The position numbers were made by a program, and so were the translations under genes. The notes below the pieces were generated by a model that saw only the letters and a program-made list of their open reading frames with translations, ran no database searches and was not told the origin of the DNA. Of a stretch of DNA of 64,000 bases, positions 1 through 9,277 are shown piece by piece (positions within the stretch are counted from its first letter, which is position 1; each line of letters starts with the position of its first letter). The stretch comes from Leptolinea sp. HRD-7 (GTDB lineage: Bacteria; Chloroflexota; Anaerolineae; Anaerolineales; Anaerolineaceae). The stretch is from contig AP024710.1 of assembly GCA_024363285.1 (NCBI GenBank), forward strand, positions 1,768,001 to 1,832,000. Reading direction: 5' to 3'.

Positions 1-356
1 CCGTCCACCAACGTGTAGCGCATGGAAAAATCTTGCGCCATACGGGCCATGGCATCGTAAACCGCCAGGTCGCCGTGAGGGTGGTATTTACCCAGTACTT
101 CACCGACAATACGGGCGGATTTCTTGTATGGCAGGTTGGATCGGTTTCCCAATTCCAGCATACCGAACAGAATCCGGCGGTGCACTGGCTTTAGGCCGTC
201 GCGAGCATCCGGCAGGGCGCGGGCCACGATAACGCTCATGGCGTAATCAAGGTACGCGGTGCGCATTTCGTGATCGATATCGACGGAAGGATTCGGGTTA
301 ACCGGTTCTTCAGCGGGAATAGAATTTTCAGGGGTTTCAGGAGTTTTCGGAGTCAT
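1..356 (-). CDS. gyrA: DNA gyrase subunit A, N-terminal part (runs off window)
   Basis: Type IIA topoisomerase subunit that breaks and rejoins DNA as the GyrA2B2 complex. Only about 118 N-terminal residues are present; the gene continues past base 1. The visible part has the conserved GyrA start of the winged-helix domain ([20 protein letters not shown], then HRRILFGM and the [19 protein letters not shown] segment). The catalytic tyrosine lies beyond the window. A Pro/Glu-rich leader of about 25 residues precedes the core. ATG at 356 is chosen; an in-frame ATG at 365 is possible. No Shine-Dalgarno is visible, and a minus-strand TATAAT at 373-368 would place transcription start only a few bases before 356, so the mRNA may be nearly leaderless. 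GyrA is favoured over ParC by sequence feel only. Confidence 0.93.
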   Translation of the reverse strand, partial: MTPKTPETPENSIPAEEPVNPNPSVDIDHEMRTAYLDYAMSVIVARALPDARDGLKPVHRRILFGMLELGNRSNLPYKKSARIVGEVLGKYHPHGDLAVYDAMARMAQDFSMRYTLVD

Positions 357-419
357 AGTCGGCATGAATTATACCGCACCGCGCCCATGAACGCGTGCGC
401 GTAGATATCGTTTCGCTCT

Positions 420-926
420 TTATTGGAGCAGATGTTCCAGTTTCTTGCCTTCCGTCATCTTTTCACGGATCGCGGATTTTTCAGGGAACGTAGAATTGGC
501 CAGATCTAACATGTAATCGTACGCCACCCGGTTTTTTAACAGAAACTGTTCAAGCAGGCCAGACAAACGTGTTGAGTATATCTTTTGGCGGTACATCTCA
601 CGCATTCCGGCCGCCAGAATAGTAGTGACAAAGAACGATACCAACCCAAGAAGGAACCATATCACAAAACTAAGTTTGCCCGGGATGACCCAATAGCCCG
701 CTGTCACAAGAATGGGAATACCCCACCAGACCAGCAGTATCAGCCATCCATACCCGCCAGGAATATATTCCAATTCTTTATTCATCTGGTTTAAAAAATC
801 GAGGCACAATTGGCGCCGCTCAGCCAGAATACCAGCATCACTGCAGTACAAGCAAACTGTTTCTTTGATCAATGGCGCGCCGCATCTGGGGCAGTATGGG
901 TTTGATAATTCGTCAGCTTCTTTCAT
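420..926 (-). CDS. Zinc-ribbon protein with two membrane segments, unknown function
   Basis: 168-residue protein not assigned to a named family. The N-terminus carries a zinc-ribbon pattern, CPRC then CLYC about 13 residues later (residues 12-30). Two adjacent hydrophobic helices follow (about residues 61-80 and 86-106), then a charged helical C-terminus. It is probably a small membrane protein with a cytoplasmic zinc knuckle. It sits 44 nt downstream of the DUF5671-type gene and upstream of gyrA on the same strand, so it may be co-transcribed. The function cannot be inferred from context. Confidence 0.7.
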   Translation of the reverse strand: MKEADELSNPYCPRCGAPLIKETVCLYCSDAGILAERRQLCLDFLNQMNKELEYIPGGYGWLILLVWWGIPILVTAGYWVIPGKLSFVIWFLLGLVSFFVTTILAAGMREMYRQKIYSTRLSGLLEQFLLKNRVAYDYMLDLANSTFPEKSAIREKMTEGKKLEHLLQ

Positions 927-970
927 GTGAAATCCTATTAAAAATCTTGCACCTTTTGCAGAGATTTGAA

Positions 971-2899
971 TTATTTGATAAACACGCTGATGATCAAGGA
1001 AAGGATCATGAACAATATCTGCGTTCCGAATAGCGCGGCCAGTATGTATGCGGCAACTGTTAGCCCTCCAGAAGTTCTGAATGTATCGATTTCCTGTTTT
1101 TCTGCCATCATTCGGAGCAGCCGGGCCGTTTCTTTGGCCGAATCCAGACGGTTGCGCTGTATCAACCCCTGCCAGATCCAGCCTTTTACCGGTTCGGTGA
1201 CAACCAGGCGGTGGCCTGAGAAGTCATTTTGTACCCGATGAAAAAATTCTGGATTGGTATGGAGCAGACCGGAAGAGAAGACCAATGCGTTATACCGGGA
1301 AAGATTTTCTTTTGATACCATCTCAATATCAATTTCTTCCAGGGGGATTTTAGGCGCGGTTCTCTGCAGGTTGTCTCTGATACTTTTCACGTCTATCAGG
1401 TTCGGGCTGCCAATTATTCCGACGGTGAAAGCGGCATGTTGGTCAGCAAGGGCGGCCTGAGCCGCTTTGCCGTCATTCCGCAGAGCCAGGAAATGATAGA
1501 CCAACCAGATGACAATCACGCCAAGTGTCTTGGAGTCATGCAAAAAATCTATAAATGGATTACCCGGGTTTTCTACCGTTATTGTGCTAATCAAGTTGTA
1601 GAGCAACATTCCGGCTGATGCCATCAAGCCAACAACCAGTGAAAAAACTACCAGGTACAGGTAACTCTTGCGAATGATTGACCTTCGGGCATGGTCGCCG
1701 GCTTCATCTTGTGATGCAGCTTCCGATTGCATAATAGGCCAATTAAGAAGCCAAACAGGTAACCCGATGATCAACATGGATAGTGACGAGCTGATGGAAT
1801 CGGAAAAACTGGCCAACCCGGTGGATTCGCCGGTCGTGATATCGATTACTACTCCAAGCAACAATTGGATAGCAAAGAATACTGAAATATTTCCCAGCAG
1901 TGCGAGTACATAAAAATAAAAACGTTTTAAAGCAGCTTTACGCAACGGATCGGCTGTCTGGTCTGTAGTGTCTTTCCAGGCCCTGCCAAAATATGCCCAG
2001 ATAGCACCCATTGGGATGGCCAGTGCCAGTGTGGAACTCAACTTGTTGAATAAGCCGGTAAAATCCATTGGACTTGTTGATAGCGCATTATTCAAAACGG
2101 TGGCGAGCACCCAACCGGCACTGAATAATGTAGTGATGATTCCGCCAAGGGTAAGAAGATATAAGACCACAAGACGAAACGTGGATACGTATTCTTCCCG
2201 ATCTGTCAGCGATCTTTGAATGATCTGCCAGTTGTACACCCACAGGGGGGCGGCGACCACAAGTATGGATAGTCCGTTCGCCAGTAATTCGCGCGAAGGA
2301 TTTCCGAAGCCGACAGGTGTCAGGAAAATAAATTCAAGAATGAATACCATACTGAATACCAACAGCACCAGACTGTACAGCATCCAGATGTAACGGAATA
2401 GACGCCGTGTTCCGGGAAGATTGTTCCCTTCTATATTGGCAGCCCATTCATTTTTCAACACTGAATGAAAATAATAAAATGCGACTCCCATCATTATGAT
2501 GGCAATCAGATTATCGGCCGTAGTTTGTTCCGAACCCAGAAAGGCAAAGTTATTATCAATAGTCATCCAGCCGAGTAATACCCGGTTTGCCAGCGCAATG
2601 ACATTCTGAGCAATTGGGATCAACGTGGCAAGGTAAGTACCATATAGAAAGATCTCGCGCAGAAGACTGGAACGTTCCTCTGTATCGCGAGCACTGTCAC
2701 GCTGTACAAATATCCAGTGGAACAGGAACATGGGAAGTCCAACAATAAGAAATGCCAAACCACCGGCGATCTGGTCACCAATGTTATTAAGTGACGCCGC
2801 GTCAAAGACCGTACGCGCCAGTGTGATGACACTCCATAAAACCACCTCAAGGCTGATAAATGTCAGAAGATAGAAATACAGGCGTCGAATGGTACGCAT
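971..2899 (-). CDS. Large polytopic membrane protein with six DUF5671-like repeats
   Basis: 642-residue membrane protein. The first 470 or so residues look like six tandem units of 75-90 residues. Each starts with an aromatic/basic patch (RRLYFYLLT, REIFLYGTY, RRLFRYIWM, RLVVLYLLT, KRFYFYVLA, RKSYLYLVV), followed by two or three hydrophobic helices, and most end in a W-x-x-x or H-W type segment. This resembles the DUF5671 membrane domain seen in Chloroflexota (family recall). A soluble domain of about 120 residues follows, then one C-terminal transmembrane helix near residues 618-638. No catalytic motif is seen. The start ATG at 2899 has a modest upstream GGAG (AAGGAGCAAAC). Function unknown; a channel, receptor or scaffold role would be speculation. 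Confidence 0.75.
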   Translation of the reverse strand: MRTIRRLYFYLLTFISLEVVLWSVITLARTVFDAASLNNIGDQIAGGLAFLIVGLPMFLFHWIFVQRDSARDTEERSSLLREIFLYGTYLATLIPIAQNVIALANRVLLGWMTIDNNFAFLGSEQTTADNLIAIIMMGVAFYYFHSVLKNEWAANIEGNNLPGTRRLFRYIWMLYSLVLLVFSMVFILEFIFLTPVGFGNPSRELLANGLSILVVAAPLWVYNWQIIQRSLTDREEYVSTFRLVVLYLLTLGGIITTLFSAGWVLATVLNNALSTSPMDFTGLFNKLSSTLALAIPMGAIWAYFGRAWKDTTDQTADPLRKAALKRFYFYVLALLGNISVFFAIQLLLGVVIDITTGESTGLASFSDSISSSLSMLIIGLPVWLLNWPIMQSEAASQDEAGDHARRSIIRKSYLYLVVFSLVVGLMASAGMLLYNLISTITVENPGNPFIDFLHDSKTLGVIVIWLVYHFLALRNDGKAAQAALADQHAAFTVGIIGSPNLIDVKSIRDNLQRTAPKIPLEEIDIEMVSKENLSRYNALVFSSGLLHTNPEFFHRVQNDFSGHRLVVTEPVKGWIWQGLIQRNRLDSAKETARLLRMMAEKQEIDTFRTSGGLTVAAYILAALFGTQILFMILSLIISVFIK

Positions 2900-2946
2900 G
2901 TTTGCTCCTTCAAGGAATTGGGGTTTGGACTTTGATTAATGTCACG

Positions 2947-3420
2947 TTACTGTTTGTACCTGTCCTGGTACCAGTCATAACCCCAAAACGGGTATGGAAA
3001 ATGTTTTATCTTCCACAAATTATTCTCTCGGATGAGATCCACTGTTTCATGTTGCCGCGATATCTCACTGAACGGCCCACCATAGTTACGCTGAATGATT
3101 ACAGTAACAAATGCTGAATCACCGGTAACGGAACTGGTTCCAAAAGAGAGTCCGGAGCGGTTATATGATTCAAAACTGGAAATAAAGAATTCGCGAAATT
3201 CGCTAAATTCCGGTTTATTTTCACCTTCAGCCAGATAGCCATACGCTTTTTCAAAATCCTTTTTCTGTAGTGCCAGAACATAGTTATGGATAACACCTTC
3301 CGGTTTATCATCGGAAATATATATGGCTTCTCCCCGGCGCAGAAAATAGAGGCTGAGCGCAATTATGACAATCACACCAATCCCGATCAATATGCCCGTA
3401 AGAAAACGATCTTGTTTCAA
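2947..3420 (-). CDS. Membrane-anchored NTF2/DUF4878-like protein
   Basis: 157-residue protein with one N-terminal transmembrane helix (about residues 8-27) and no lipobox cysteine. The outside domain begins with a pattern typical of NTF2-like folds: a helix with VIHNYVLALQKKDFEKAYGYLAE, then beta strands ending in an LIRENNLWKIKHFP strand. Proteins of this kind are often extracytoplasmic lipoprotein-like domains of unknown ligand. A GGGAGG sequence lies 13-18 nt before the ATG. It is 47 nt upstream of the DUF5671-like gene on the same strand, so the two may be co-expressed. The fold assignment is inference. Confidence 0.65.
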   Translation of the reverse strand: MKQDRFLTGILIGIGVIVIIALSLYFLRRGEAIYISDDKPEGVIHNYVLALQKKDFEKAYGYLAEGENKPEFSEFREFFISSFESYNRSGLSFGTSSVTGDSAFVTVIIQRNYGGPFSEISRQHETVDLIRENNLWKIKHFPYPFWGYDWYQDRYKQ

Positions 3421-3490
3421 TTTGACCTCCCGCCCGGAGTAATAAATTCGAGCTTAAATAATATAACCCCAAAGTGGTTTTTCTGTTTTA

Positions 3491-3524
3491 AAAGACCAAC
3501 CATGGCGAAATAGCCATGGTTGGT
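3491..3524 (-). terminator. Rho-independent terminator after xpt
   Basis: A perfect 12-bp stem (ACCAACCATGGC / GCCATGGTTGGT, plus coordinates 3495-3506 and 3513-3524) with a 6-nt loop. On the minus strand it lies about 30 nt after the xpt stop and is followed by TCTTTT. It separates xpt from the downstream minus-strand genes. Confidence 0.8.
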
Positions 3525-3555
3525 AAATAGACATCCGAAACATAGAACCCGGATT

Positions 3556-4128
3556 TTATTCTGTGAAAGTGATCTTGCCGCTTTCCATTGAAGAAATGCG
3601 CACCAGTGACACAACCGGCACGCCCAGTGCTTCCAGGCTGCGACGGCCGCCTTCAAATGATTTTTCGATCAGAGTGCCAATGCCTACGAGTTCAGCACCG
3701 GCTGCCTGAACCAGGCGTACCAAACCAAGAATAGTGGAACCGGATGCAAGGAAGTCGTCAATGATCAGCACTTTTTCGCCGCGAGGCAAATAATCGGGTG
3801 AGACGATGAGGTCAACCATATTACCTTTGGTATGCGAAGGTGCAACAGTAAAGTACACCTGGTCTGGCATGGTGACAGGTTTATGTTTACGCGCGTACAC
3901 CACAGGAAGGTTCATGTGTTTGCCTGCCATTAATGCCGGGGCAATACCGGAGATTTCTGCCGTGAGGATACGGTCTGCCTTGACCCGGGCAAATTCCTTC
4001 GCGAATTCCTCTCCACATTGATCCATCAACAAAGGATCTACCTGGTGGTTGATAAAACTATCTACCCTCAGAATGCCGTTATTGAGATATTTCCCGTCTT
4101 TTAATATCCGGTCCTGAAGCGCCTTCAT
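3556..4128 (-). CDS. xpt: Xanthine phosphoribosyltransferase
   Basis: Purine salvage enzyme converting xanthine and PRPP to XMP. The type I PRTase PRPP loop VLIIDDFLASGST is present, as are the Xpt features LRVDSFINHQVDPLLM and RKHKPVTM. The longest frame starts at 4179, but ATG at 4128 is preferred. It has a strong GAGGAGG 5 nt upstream and gives 190 residues beginning MKALQDRIL, which matches the usual start of Bacillus Xpt (MEALKRKI). The extra N-terminus is probably untranslated. No purine riboswitch fits in the short gap to the divergent maf gene. Its own terminator follows at 3491-3524. Confidence 0.92.
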   Translation of the reverse strand: MKALQDRILKDGKYLNNGILRVDSFINHQVDPLLMDQCGEEFAKEFARVKADRILTAEISGIAPALMAGKHMNLPVVYARKHKPVTMPDQVYFTVAPSHTKGNMVDLIVSPDYLPRGEKVLIIDDFLASGSTILGLVRLVQAAGAELVGIGTLIEKSFEGGRRSLEALGVPVVSLVRISSMESGKITFTE

Positions 4129-4220
4129 ACCATCCTCCTCAAGAATTTGGTGTATTGTAATCTTCATTTGACTATTCATGCATGTGGGTTTCCTGAACGC
4201 AAACGTGTTAAAATTTCTTC

Positions 4221-4886
4221 ATGCCCGCTTCGAAGCGTCTTGTTTTAGCTTCCAATTCACCCCGGCGGCGTGAACTTTTAACACTCACCGGTTGGACGTT
4301 TTCTGTCTCTCCAGCCGATATTGACGAGACTCCCCGCCCCGGAGAAAACTCCTTTGATTATGTAAGCCGGTTATCACGCGAAAAAGCTCATGCCTGCCCT
4401 GAGAAGACCGCGGATATTGTTTTAGCCGCCGATACGATTGTGGTGGATGGGGAAGAATTATTGGGGAAACCGGAATACCGATCAGACGCTTTCCGAATGC
4501 TGCGAAAGCTCCGCGGACATAAACACCGTGTAATGACGGCCATCGTTATTTTTGATCGGGAAACAGGCAAAGTAGAGCAGGATGTATGTGTTACCACCGT
4601 ACCCATGCGGAATTATTCCGATGCCGAAATTCTAAGCTATGTTGAATCGGATGACCCGATGGACAAAGCCGGAGCTTATGCCATTCAACACGCGGGGTTT
4701 CACCCCGTAGAAAACTTCAATGGATGTTTTGCCAGTGTTATGGGGCTTCCTCTGTGCCATTTGCGCCGTTTGGCAGGGAACTTTGGGATGGATGTATCCC
4801 AAAATCTGGTATCCACGTGTGAACGGATCAACGATTACACTTGTCCGATACATCAGTTAGTGGAAAGCGGGATTAGGATTGGGTAA
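4221..4886 (+). CDS. maf: Maf-family nucleoside triphosphate pyrophosphatase
   Basis: 221-residue Maf/HAM1-superfamily house-cleaning enzyme that hydrolyses non-canonical or nucleotide triphosphates such as dTTP/UTP to monophosphates. Visible Maf hallmarks: LVLASNSPRRRELL at the N-terminus, ADTIVV with the catalytic Asp near residue 70, GKP, and DKAGAYAIQ. It is slightly longer at the C-terminus than typical Maf (about 190 residues). The tail overlaps a TTG-initiated frame of the next gene by a few bases. It starts the plus-strand group maf-PBP-rsgA. The exact substrate within the Maf family is unresolved. Confidence 0.93.
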   Translation: MPASKRLVLASNSPRRRELLTLTGWTFSVSPADIDETPRPGENSFDYVSRLSREKAHACPEKTADIVLAADTIVVDGEELLGKPEYRSDAFRMLRKLRGHKHRVMTAIVIFDRETGKVEQDVCVTTVPMRNYSDAEILSYVESDDPMDKAGAYAIQHAGFHPVENFNGCFASVMGLPLCHLRRLAGNFGMDVSQNLVSTCERINDYTCPIHQLVESGIRIG

Positions 4887-4902
4887 CAAATCCGGGATTA
4901 GT

Positions 4903-7185
4903 ATGAAAAATCCATTAACTATTGCGACAGGAATTTTGATAGTCCTGAGTTTTATTCTTTCCTCATGTACTCCTTCTTCGTTCGCGGTGGAAGGCATTGG
5001 GACAGTGGTTCCATCTGGCACGGGTTCTTTACACGCCGAAGCCGCGAAAAAAACGGCTGAAAGGTTTTTAGACGCCTGGAAAAATGAAGATTACGCCTCG
5101 ATGTATGATCTGACCACTCTGGTCAGCCGAGACGCCATTTCACGCGAAGATTTTGAAAAAAAATACCGCGATGTCGCACAACACCTGGGATTTAACGAAC
5201 TCAACAGTCAAATCCTTTCGGTAATGCCGGGAGAACAGGTGACTCAAATTGGTATCCGGGTGACATTTAAAACCACCGTGTTCGGTGAGTTATCACGCGA
5301 TATTGTGATGAATACCACCCGTGAAGAGAATTTATGGCGGGTTCAATGGGAAGACGGGCTGATCCTCCCTGAGTTGCGAGGGGGTAATCGTTTGACCTCC
5401 GATTATGATACGGCCGGGCGTGGTGATATTTACGATCGTAATGGAGCTCCAATTGCCACACAGATGGACGCAGTGGCCATTGGCCTGAAACCGGAGGATA
5501 TGCTTAAACCCCAGGAAGGGAACCTGCTGCTGGCTCTCACAAAACTTACCGGCCGAACAGAAGAATCATTGCGTAAACAAATCGACGCCAACCGCGATTC
5601 TAATTACATTCCCGTGAGCGAAGTGACATCTCAGGCCGTTCAACAAATGTCTGATGAGCTAAGTCTGCTTCGGGGACTGGTGCTAACACCTTATAAAGGA
5701 CGTTTCTACTTTAATGAGGGCATTGCTCCACAGGCAATCGGATATTTATTGAAAATTCCACCTGAAAAGCTGGAAGCCTACCGCCGCAAAGGTTATTCCG
5801 GCGAAGAAACCGTTGGAGTATCTGGATTAGAAGCCTGGGCGGAAGACCGTCTTGCCGGTATACGCGGCGGATCAGTGTACGTGGTCGATCCCCGGGGTAA
5901 CATTATCACCCGGCTGGCTAACGCGCGGTCTAAAGCGCCGGAATACATGTACACAACCATCGATAAAGACCTGCAAGTGCAGGCTCAGAGGGCTATTGAA
6001 GGATACAGGGGCGCGATTGTCGTCATGGAGCGCGATACAGGTAAGCTACTGGCCCTGGTATCTTCTCCGGGGTATGACGCCAACCTGTTTGAAACCAATA
6101 ATTTCAACTCAGGTTATCTGTTAAACAAAGCCATTAATGACCCGGATAAAGCATTATTAAATCGGGCAACACAGGGGGCATATCCTTTAGGGTCCATTTT
6201 TAAGATCATCACCATGTCTGCCGCGCTTGAAAGCGGATATTTCCGGTCGAACACTATTTATGATTGTGGTTACCGGTTCACTGAATTACCGGGTACCACT
6301 CTGTATGACTGGACCTATCAATATGGTAAAAGCCCAAGCGGCAAGATCGACTTGATTGCCGGACTGGTACGTTCGTGTAATCCATATTTCTGGCATATTG
6401 GACTGGAACTCTTTAAAAAAGGGGAAGCCAATGACATCGTGGATCACGCGGCCATTTATGGACTGGGAAAGCCAACAGGTATTAAGGAGCTGGAAGAAGT
6501 TACGGGGCAGGTAATTGACCCCAAAAATGAGGGGGACGCAGTTCAACTGGCAATTGGACAGGGTTCGATGTTGACAACTCCATTGCAGGTGGCTGTGATG
6601 ATCTCAGCTATCGGGAATGGAGGCAATTTGTTCAGGCCCGAGATCGTGTCAAAATTCACCACGCCGGATGGGAACGTCACATTCACAGCTGAGCCGGAAG
6701 TGATGGGTAAATTAACCGAACGCCCGCAAATTATGGACGTGATTCGCACCGCCATGCGCAGAGTGGTGACAGACGAAAAAGGAACCGCGCAACCGGCTCT
6801 GGCCGGCATTCAGATCCCTATTTATGGAAAAACCGGAACAGCCTCAACGGCTGAGAATGAGCCGCATTCCTGGTTCGCCGGTTATACTGACGGGGCAAAA
6901 GAAACAAAGAAACCGGATATTACCATTGTGGTTCTGGCAGAAAATGCCGGCGAAGGTTCCATGGTGGCTGCCCCTATCTTTCGCCGGATCATAGAGGTGT
7001 ATTATAACGGCCGGCCGTCAAAGTTGTTCCCATGGGAATCGTCGCTTTATGTCACACGCGAAGCTACACCAACGGTTACTCCCACAGGTGAAGTCATTGA
7101 AATCCCGACAATTTCAACCCGTGAGCCTGATGCCGCTTACGAAGCACCAACAGTATCGCCTGTTCTGGTTTCAGCTACCCCATGA
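4903..7185 (+). CDS. Class B penicillin-binding protein with lipoprotein-type signal
   Basis: Peptidoglycan DD-transpeptidase. ATG 4903 is preferred to an upstream TTG (4879) because it begins directly with a signal sequence and lipobox (LSSC, Cys about residue 22). Domains: an NTF2-like MecA_N-type domain (about 45-155), PBP dimerisation domain (about 160-340), and transpeptidase (about 355-705). Catalytic motifs are GSIFK (Ser about 431), SCN (about 491) and KTGT (Lys about 643). A Pro/Thr-rich tail of about 40 residues ends the protein. The MecA-like architecture is common in monoderm-type bacteria and does not by itself mean resistance. Its end overlaps rsgA by 4 nt, so translation is coupled. 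Confidence 0.9.
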   Translation: MKNPLTIATGILIVLSFILSSCTPSSFAVEGIGTVVPSGTGSLHAEAAKKTAERFLDAWKNEDYASMYDLTTLVSRDAISREDFEKKYRDVAQHLGFNELNSQILSVMPGEQVTQIGIRVTFKTTVFGELSRDIVMNTTREENLWRVQWEDGLILPELRGGNRLTSDYDTAGRGDIYDRNGAPIATQMDAVAIGLKPEDMLKPQEGNLLLALTKLTGRTEESLRKQIDANRDSNYIPVSEVTSQAVQQMSDELSLLRGLVLTPYKGRFYFNEGIAPQAIGYLLKIPPEKLEAYRRKGYSGEETVGVSGLEAWAEDRLAGIRGGSVYVVDPRGNIITRLANARSKAPEYMYTTIDKDLQVQAQRAIEGYRGAIVVMERDTGKLLALVSSPGYDANLFETNNFNSGYLLNKAINDPDKALLNRATQGAYPLGSIFKIITMSAALESGYFRSNTIYDCGYRFTELPGTTLYDWTYQYGKSPSGKIDLIAGLVRSCNPYFWHIGLELFKKGEANDIVDHAAIYGLGKPTGIKELEEVTGQVIDPKNEGDAVQLAIGQGSMLTTPLQVAVMISAIGNGGNLFRPEIVSKFTTPDGNVTFTAEPEVMGKLTERPQIMDVIRTAMRRVVTDEKGTAQPALAGIQIPIYGKTGTASTAENEPHSWFAGYTDGAKETKKPDITIVVLAENAGEGSMVAAPIFRRIIEVYYNGRPSKLFPWESSLYVTREATPTVTPTGEVIEIPTISTREPDAAYEAPTVSPVLVSATP

Positions 7186-8096
7186 ATGAGATTGAGCAAA
7201 CAGGGCTGGTCATACGGACACAATCCGGTTTTGCCTGGGTTTACACACAAACCGGAGTGTTTATTTGCCGCCTGCGAGGGAAACTTAAACAGCATCACAA
7301 ATTGAGCGATATTATTTCTGTTGGCGACAGAGTGCGAATTACACTTTCTTCAAACACCGAAGGACAGGTGGAAGAGGTAGAACCGAGGAATAGAGTCCTT
7401 TCACGGATGGCTCCTGAAGCCAGAGGTGCGCGCGAACAGGTGCTGGTGGCCAATCCTGATCAGGTGCTGCTGGTTTTCGCCTGCGCGAATCCGGCTCCTC
7501 ACCTGCGAATGATCGACCGATTTTTGATCATCCTTGAAAAACAACAAATTCCATCACGTATTGTGGTTAATAAGATTGACCTGGTTAAGCGGGACGAAAT
7601 TGAAGCCATGTTTTCCCTGTATGAAAATCTGGGATTCGCTGTGGATTATGTGTCTACTGTCAACGGTGAGGGGGTTGAAGAGCTCCGTAAGGAATTGCAT
7701 GACAAAATCTCTGTAATGGCCGGGCCATCGGGAGTGGGAAAGACCAGCCTGCTCAACGCCTTGCAGCCTGGATTGGGCGGCCAGGTGAGGGAAGTCAGCC
7801 GGGTAAAAGCCAAAGGCATGCATACCACTCAGGTGCGTGAGCTTTTCCCCCTGGATGCAGGCGGCTGGCTGGCTGACCTGCCCGGAATCAAAACCCTCGG
7901 ACTGTGGGATATTCAACCGGAAGAATTGGATGGATATTTCAGAGAATTTAAAGATCTTGTACAGGACTGCCAGTTCAATGATTGCACGCATCACAACGAA
8001 CCGGGATGCGCCATCCGCAAAGCGGTGGATGAGGGCCGGATACACCCGGACCGGTATGACTCCTACCTGCGCCTGCGGTTTGGTGATATAGAATAA
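7182..8096 (+). CDS. rsgA: Ribosome small subunit-dependent GTPase A
   Basis: 304-residue circularly permuted GTPase that checks late 30S subunit maturation. Order: OB-fold N-terminus (about 1-70), G4 NKIDLV (about 129), P-loop GPSGVGKTS (about 180), G3 DLPG (about 231), and a zinc module with C-x4-C-x-H-x5-C near 262-275 (CQFNDCTHHNEPGC). This G4-G1-G3 order is diagnostic for RsgA/YjeQ. ATG overlaps the PBP stop (ATGA). No terminator is evident, but the next gene has its own promoter. Confidence 0.96.
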   Translation: MNEIEQTGLVIRTQSGFAWVYTQTGVFICRLRGKLKQHHKLSDIISVGDRVRITLSSNTEGQVEEVEPRNRVLSRMAPEARGAREQVLVANPDQVLLVFACANPAPHLRMIDRFLIILEKQQIPSRIVVNKIDLVKRDEIEAMFSLYENLGFAVDYVSTVNGEGVEELRKELHDKISVMAGPSGVGKTSLLNALQPGLGGQVREVSRVKAKGMHTTQVRELFPLDAGGWLADLPGIKTLGLWDIQPEELDGYFREFKDLVQDCQFNDCTHHNEPGCAIRKAVDEGRIHPDRYDSYLRLRFGDIE

Positions 8097-8170
8097 CAGT
8101 TGCAAAATTCTGCAGGGTCATTCATTCAGGTGACATTTTTTACTTTTCAGTCAGTTGATGCCCTCCAGGT

Positions 8171-8199
8171 TTGACTCATCCGCAAAAAAAAGATAGAAT
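8171..8199 (+). promoter_or_regulatory. Sigma-70-type promoter for the opp operon
   Basis: TTGACT (8171-8176), 17-nt spacer containing an A-tract, TAGAAT (8194-8199). It lies about 90 nt before the first opp gene and after rsgA, consistent with an independent transcription start. Confidence 0.7.
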
Positions 8200-8290
8200 A
8201 GCTACACTGACTACTGCCTCCGGATTTGTTCTGGTTGGCATTGTTTGTTTATCAGGTTTTTCAATCTAATTTTGTCGAGGTTTTTATTGC

Positions 8291-9277
8291 ATGGCCGATA
8301 TCCTGAACGTTGAAGGCCTTGAGACACAATTCCGAACTCGCGAAGGAATTGTGCACGCGGTAAACGGTGTTTCTTTTAACCTTAAAGAGGGGGAGACTTT
8401 AGGTATTGTAGGAGAAAGCGGTTGTGGAAAAAGTGTTTCTGTAATGTCCATGCTGCGCCTTATACCGTGTCCGCCGGGTGAAATTGTTGCCGGTAAAGCC
8501 ATTTTCCAGGGGAATGACCTGCTGAAAATGACGGATGATGAAATCCGCAAAGTTCGCGGATCTCAAATTGGTATGGTTTTTCAAGACCCCATGACCTTCT
8601 TTAACCCAGTGCTTACCATTGGGCAGCAGGTTTCAGAGCCGCTGGAAGTTCATACCGGCATGAATAAGAAGATGGCGTACGAACGGGCTGCGAAAGTACT
8701 GGAGATGGTTGGTATTCCCCGCGCGGCAGACCGGTTGGATGATTATCCGCATCAGTTTTCGGGTGGTATGCGTCAGCGCGTGATGATCGCAATGGCGTTG
8801 ATCAGTAATCCACAACTATTGATCGCTGATGAACCCACCACAGCCCTTGATGTGACCATTCAGGCTCAGATCGTGGAACTAGTTCAACGGTTGCGGCAGG
8901 AATTGGGCATGGCGATCATCTGGATCACCCACGATCTGGGTATCATTGCCGGTTTAGCCAAGCGCGTGGCGGTTATGTACGGTGGCTGTATTGTAGAAGA
9001 AGCTGAAGTAAAAGAACTGTATGTCAACCCGATGCATCCCTATACGCGCGGGTTGCTGGGAAGCCTTCCCCGCATGGATGAAACGGAACACCGTCGATTA
9101 GTTTCCATTGATGGTATGCCGCCGATATTGATGGAAAAACCTCGCTCCTGCCCATTTTTATCTCGGTGTACGTATGCTGTTGACCGGTGCAAGATGGAAA
9201 ATCCCGGATTAAGAGATCTGACACCTGATCATAAGGTCGCCTGCTGGGTCGATCCAAACACGGGAAGGGAACACTAA
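8291..9277 (+). CDS. oppD: Oligopeptide ABC transporter ATPase (OppD/DppD type)
   Basis: 328-residue cytoplasmic nucleotide-binding subunit. Walker A GESGCGKS (about residue 40), signature SGGMRQRV (about 156), Walker B LLIADEP (about 176) and H-switch WITHD. The C-terminal oligopeptide-transporter extension has four cysteines (CPFLSRC, DRC, then VACW), a pattern reported to hold an Fe-S cluster in some OppD/DppD proteins. It overlaps oppF by one base (TAATG), indicating coupling. Substrate class (oligopeptide versus dipeptide) is judged from operon type only. Confidence 0.93.
   Translation: MADILNVEGLETQFRTREGIVHAVNGVSFNLKEGETLGIVGESGCGKSVSVMSMLRLIPCPPGEIVAGKAIFQGNDLLKMTDDEIRKVRGSQIGMVFQDPMTFFNPVLTIGQQVSEPLEVHTGMNKKMAYERAAKVLEMVGIPRAADRLDDYPHQFSGGMRQRVMIAMALISNPQLLIADEPTTALDVTIQAQIVELVQRLRQELGMAIIWITHDLGIIAGLAKRVAVMYGGCIVEEAEVKELYVNPMHPYTRGLLGSLPRMDETEHRRLVSIDGMPPILMEKPRSCPFLSRCTYAVDRCKMENPGLRDLTPDHKVACWVDPNTGREH

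Noticed and set aside
4129..4179. Longer xpt start at 4179
   Set aside because: Strong GAGGAGG directly before ATG 4128 and alignment with known Xpt N-termini favour the shorter protein.
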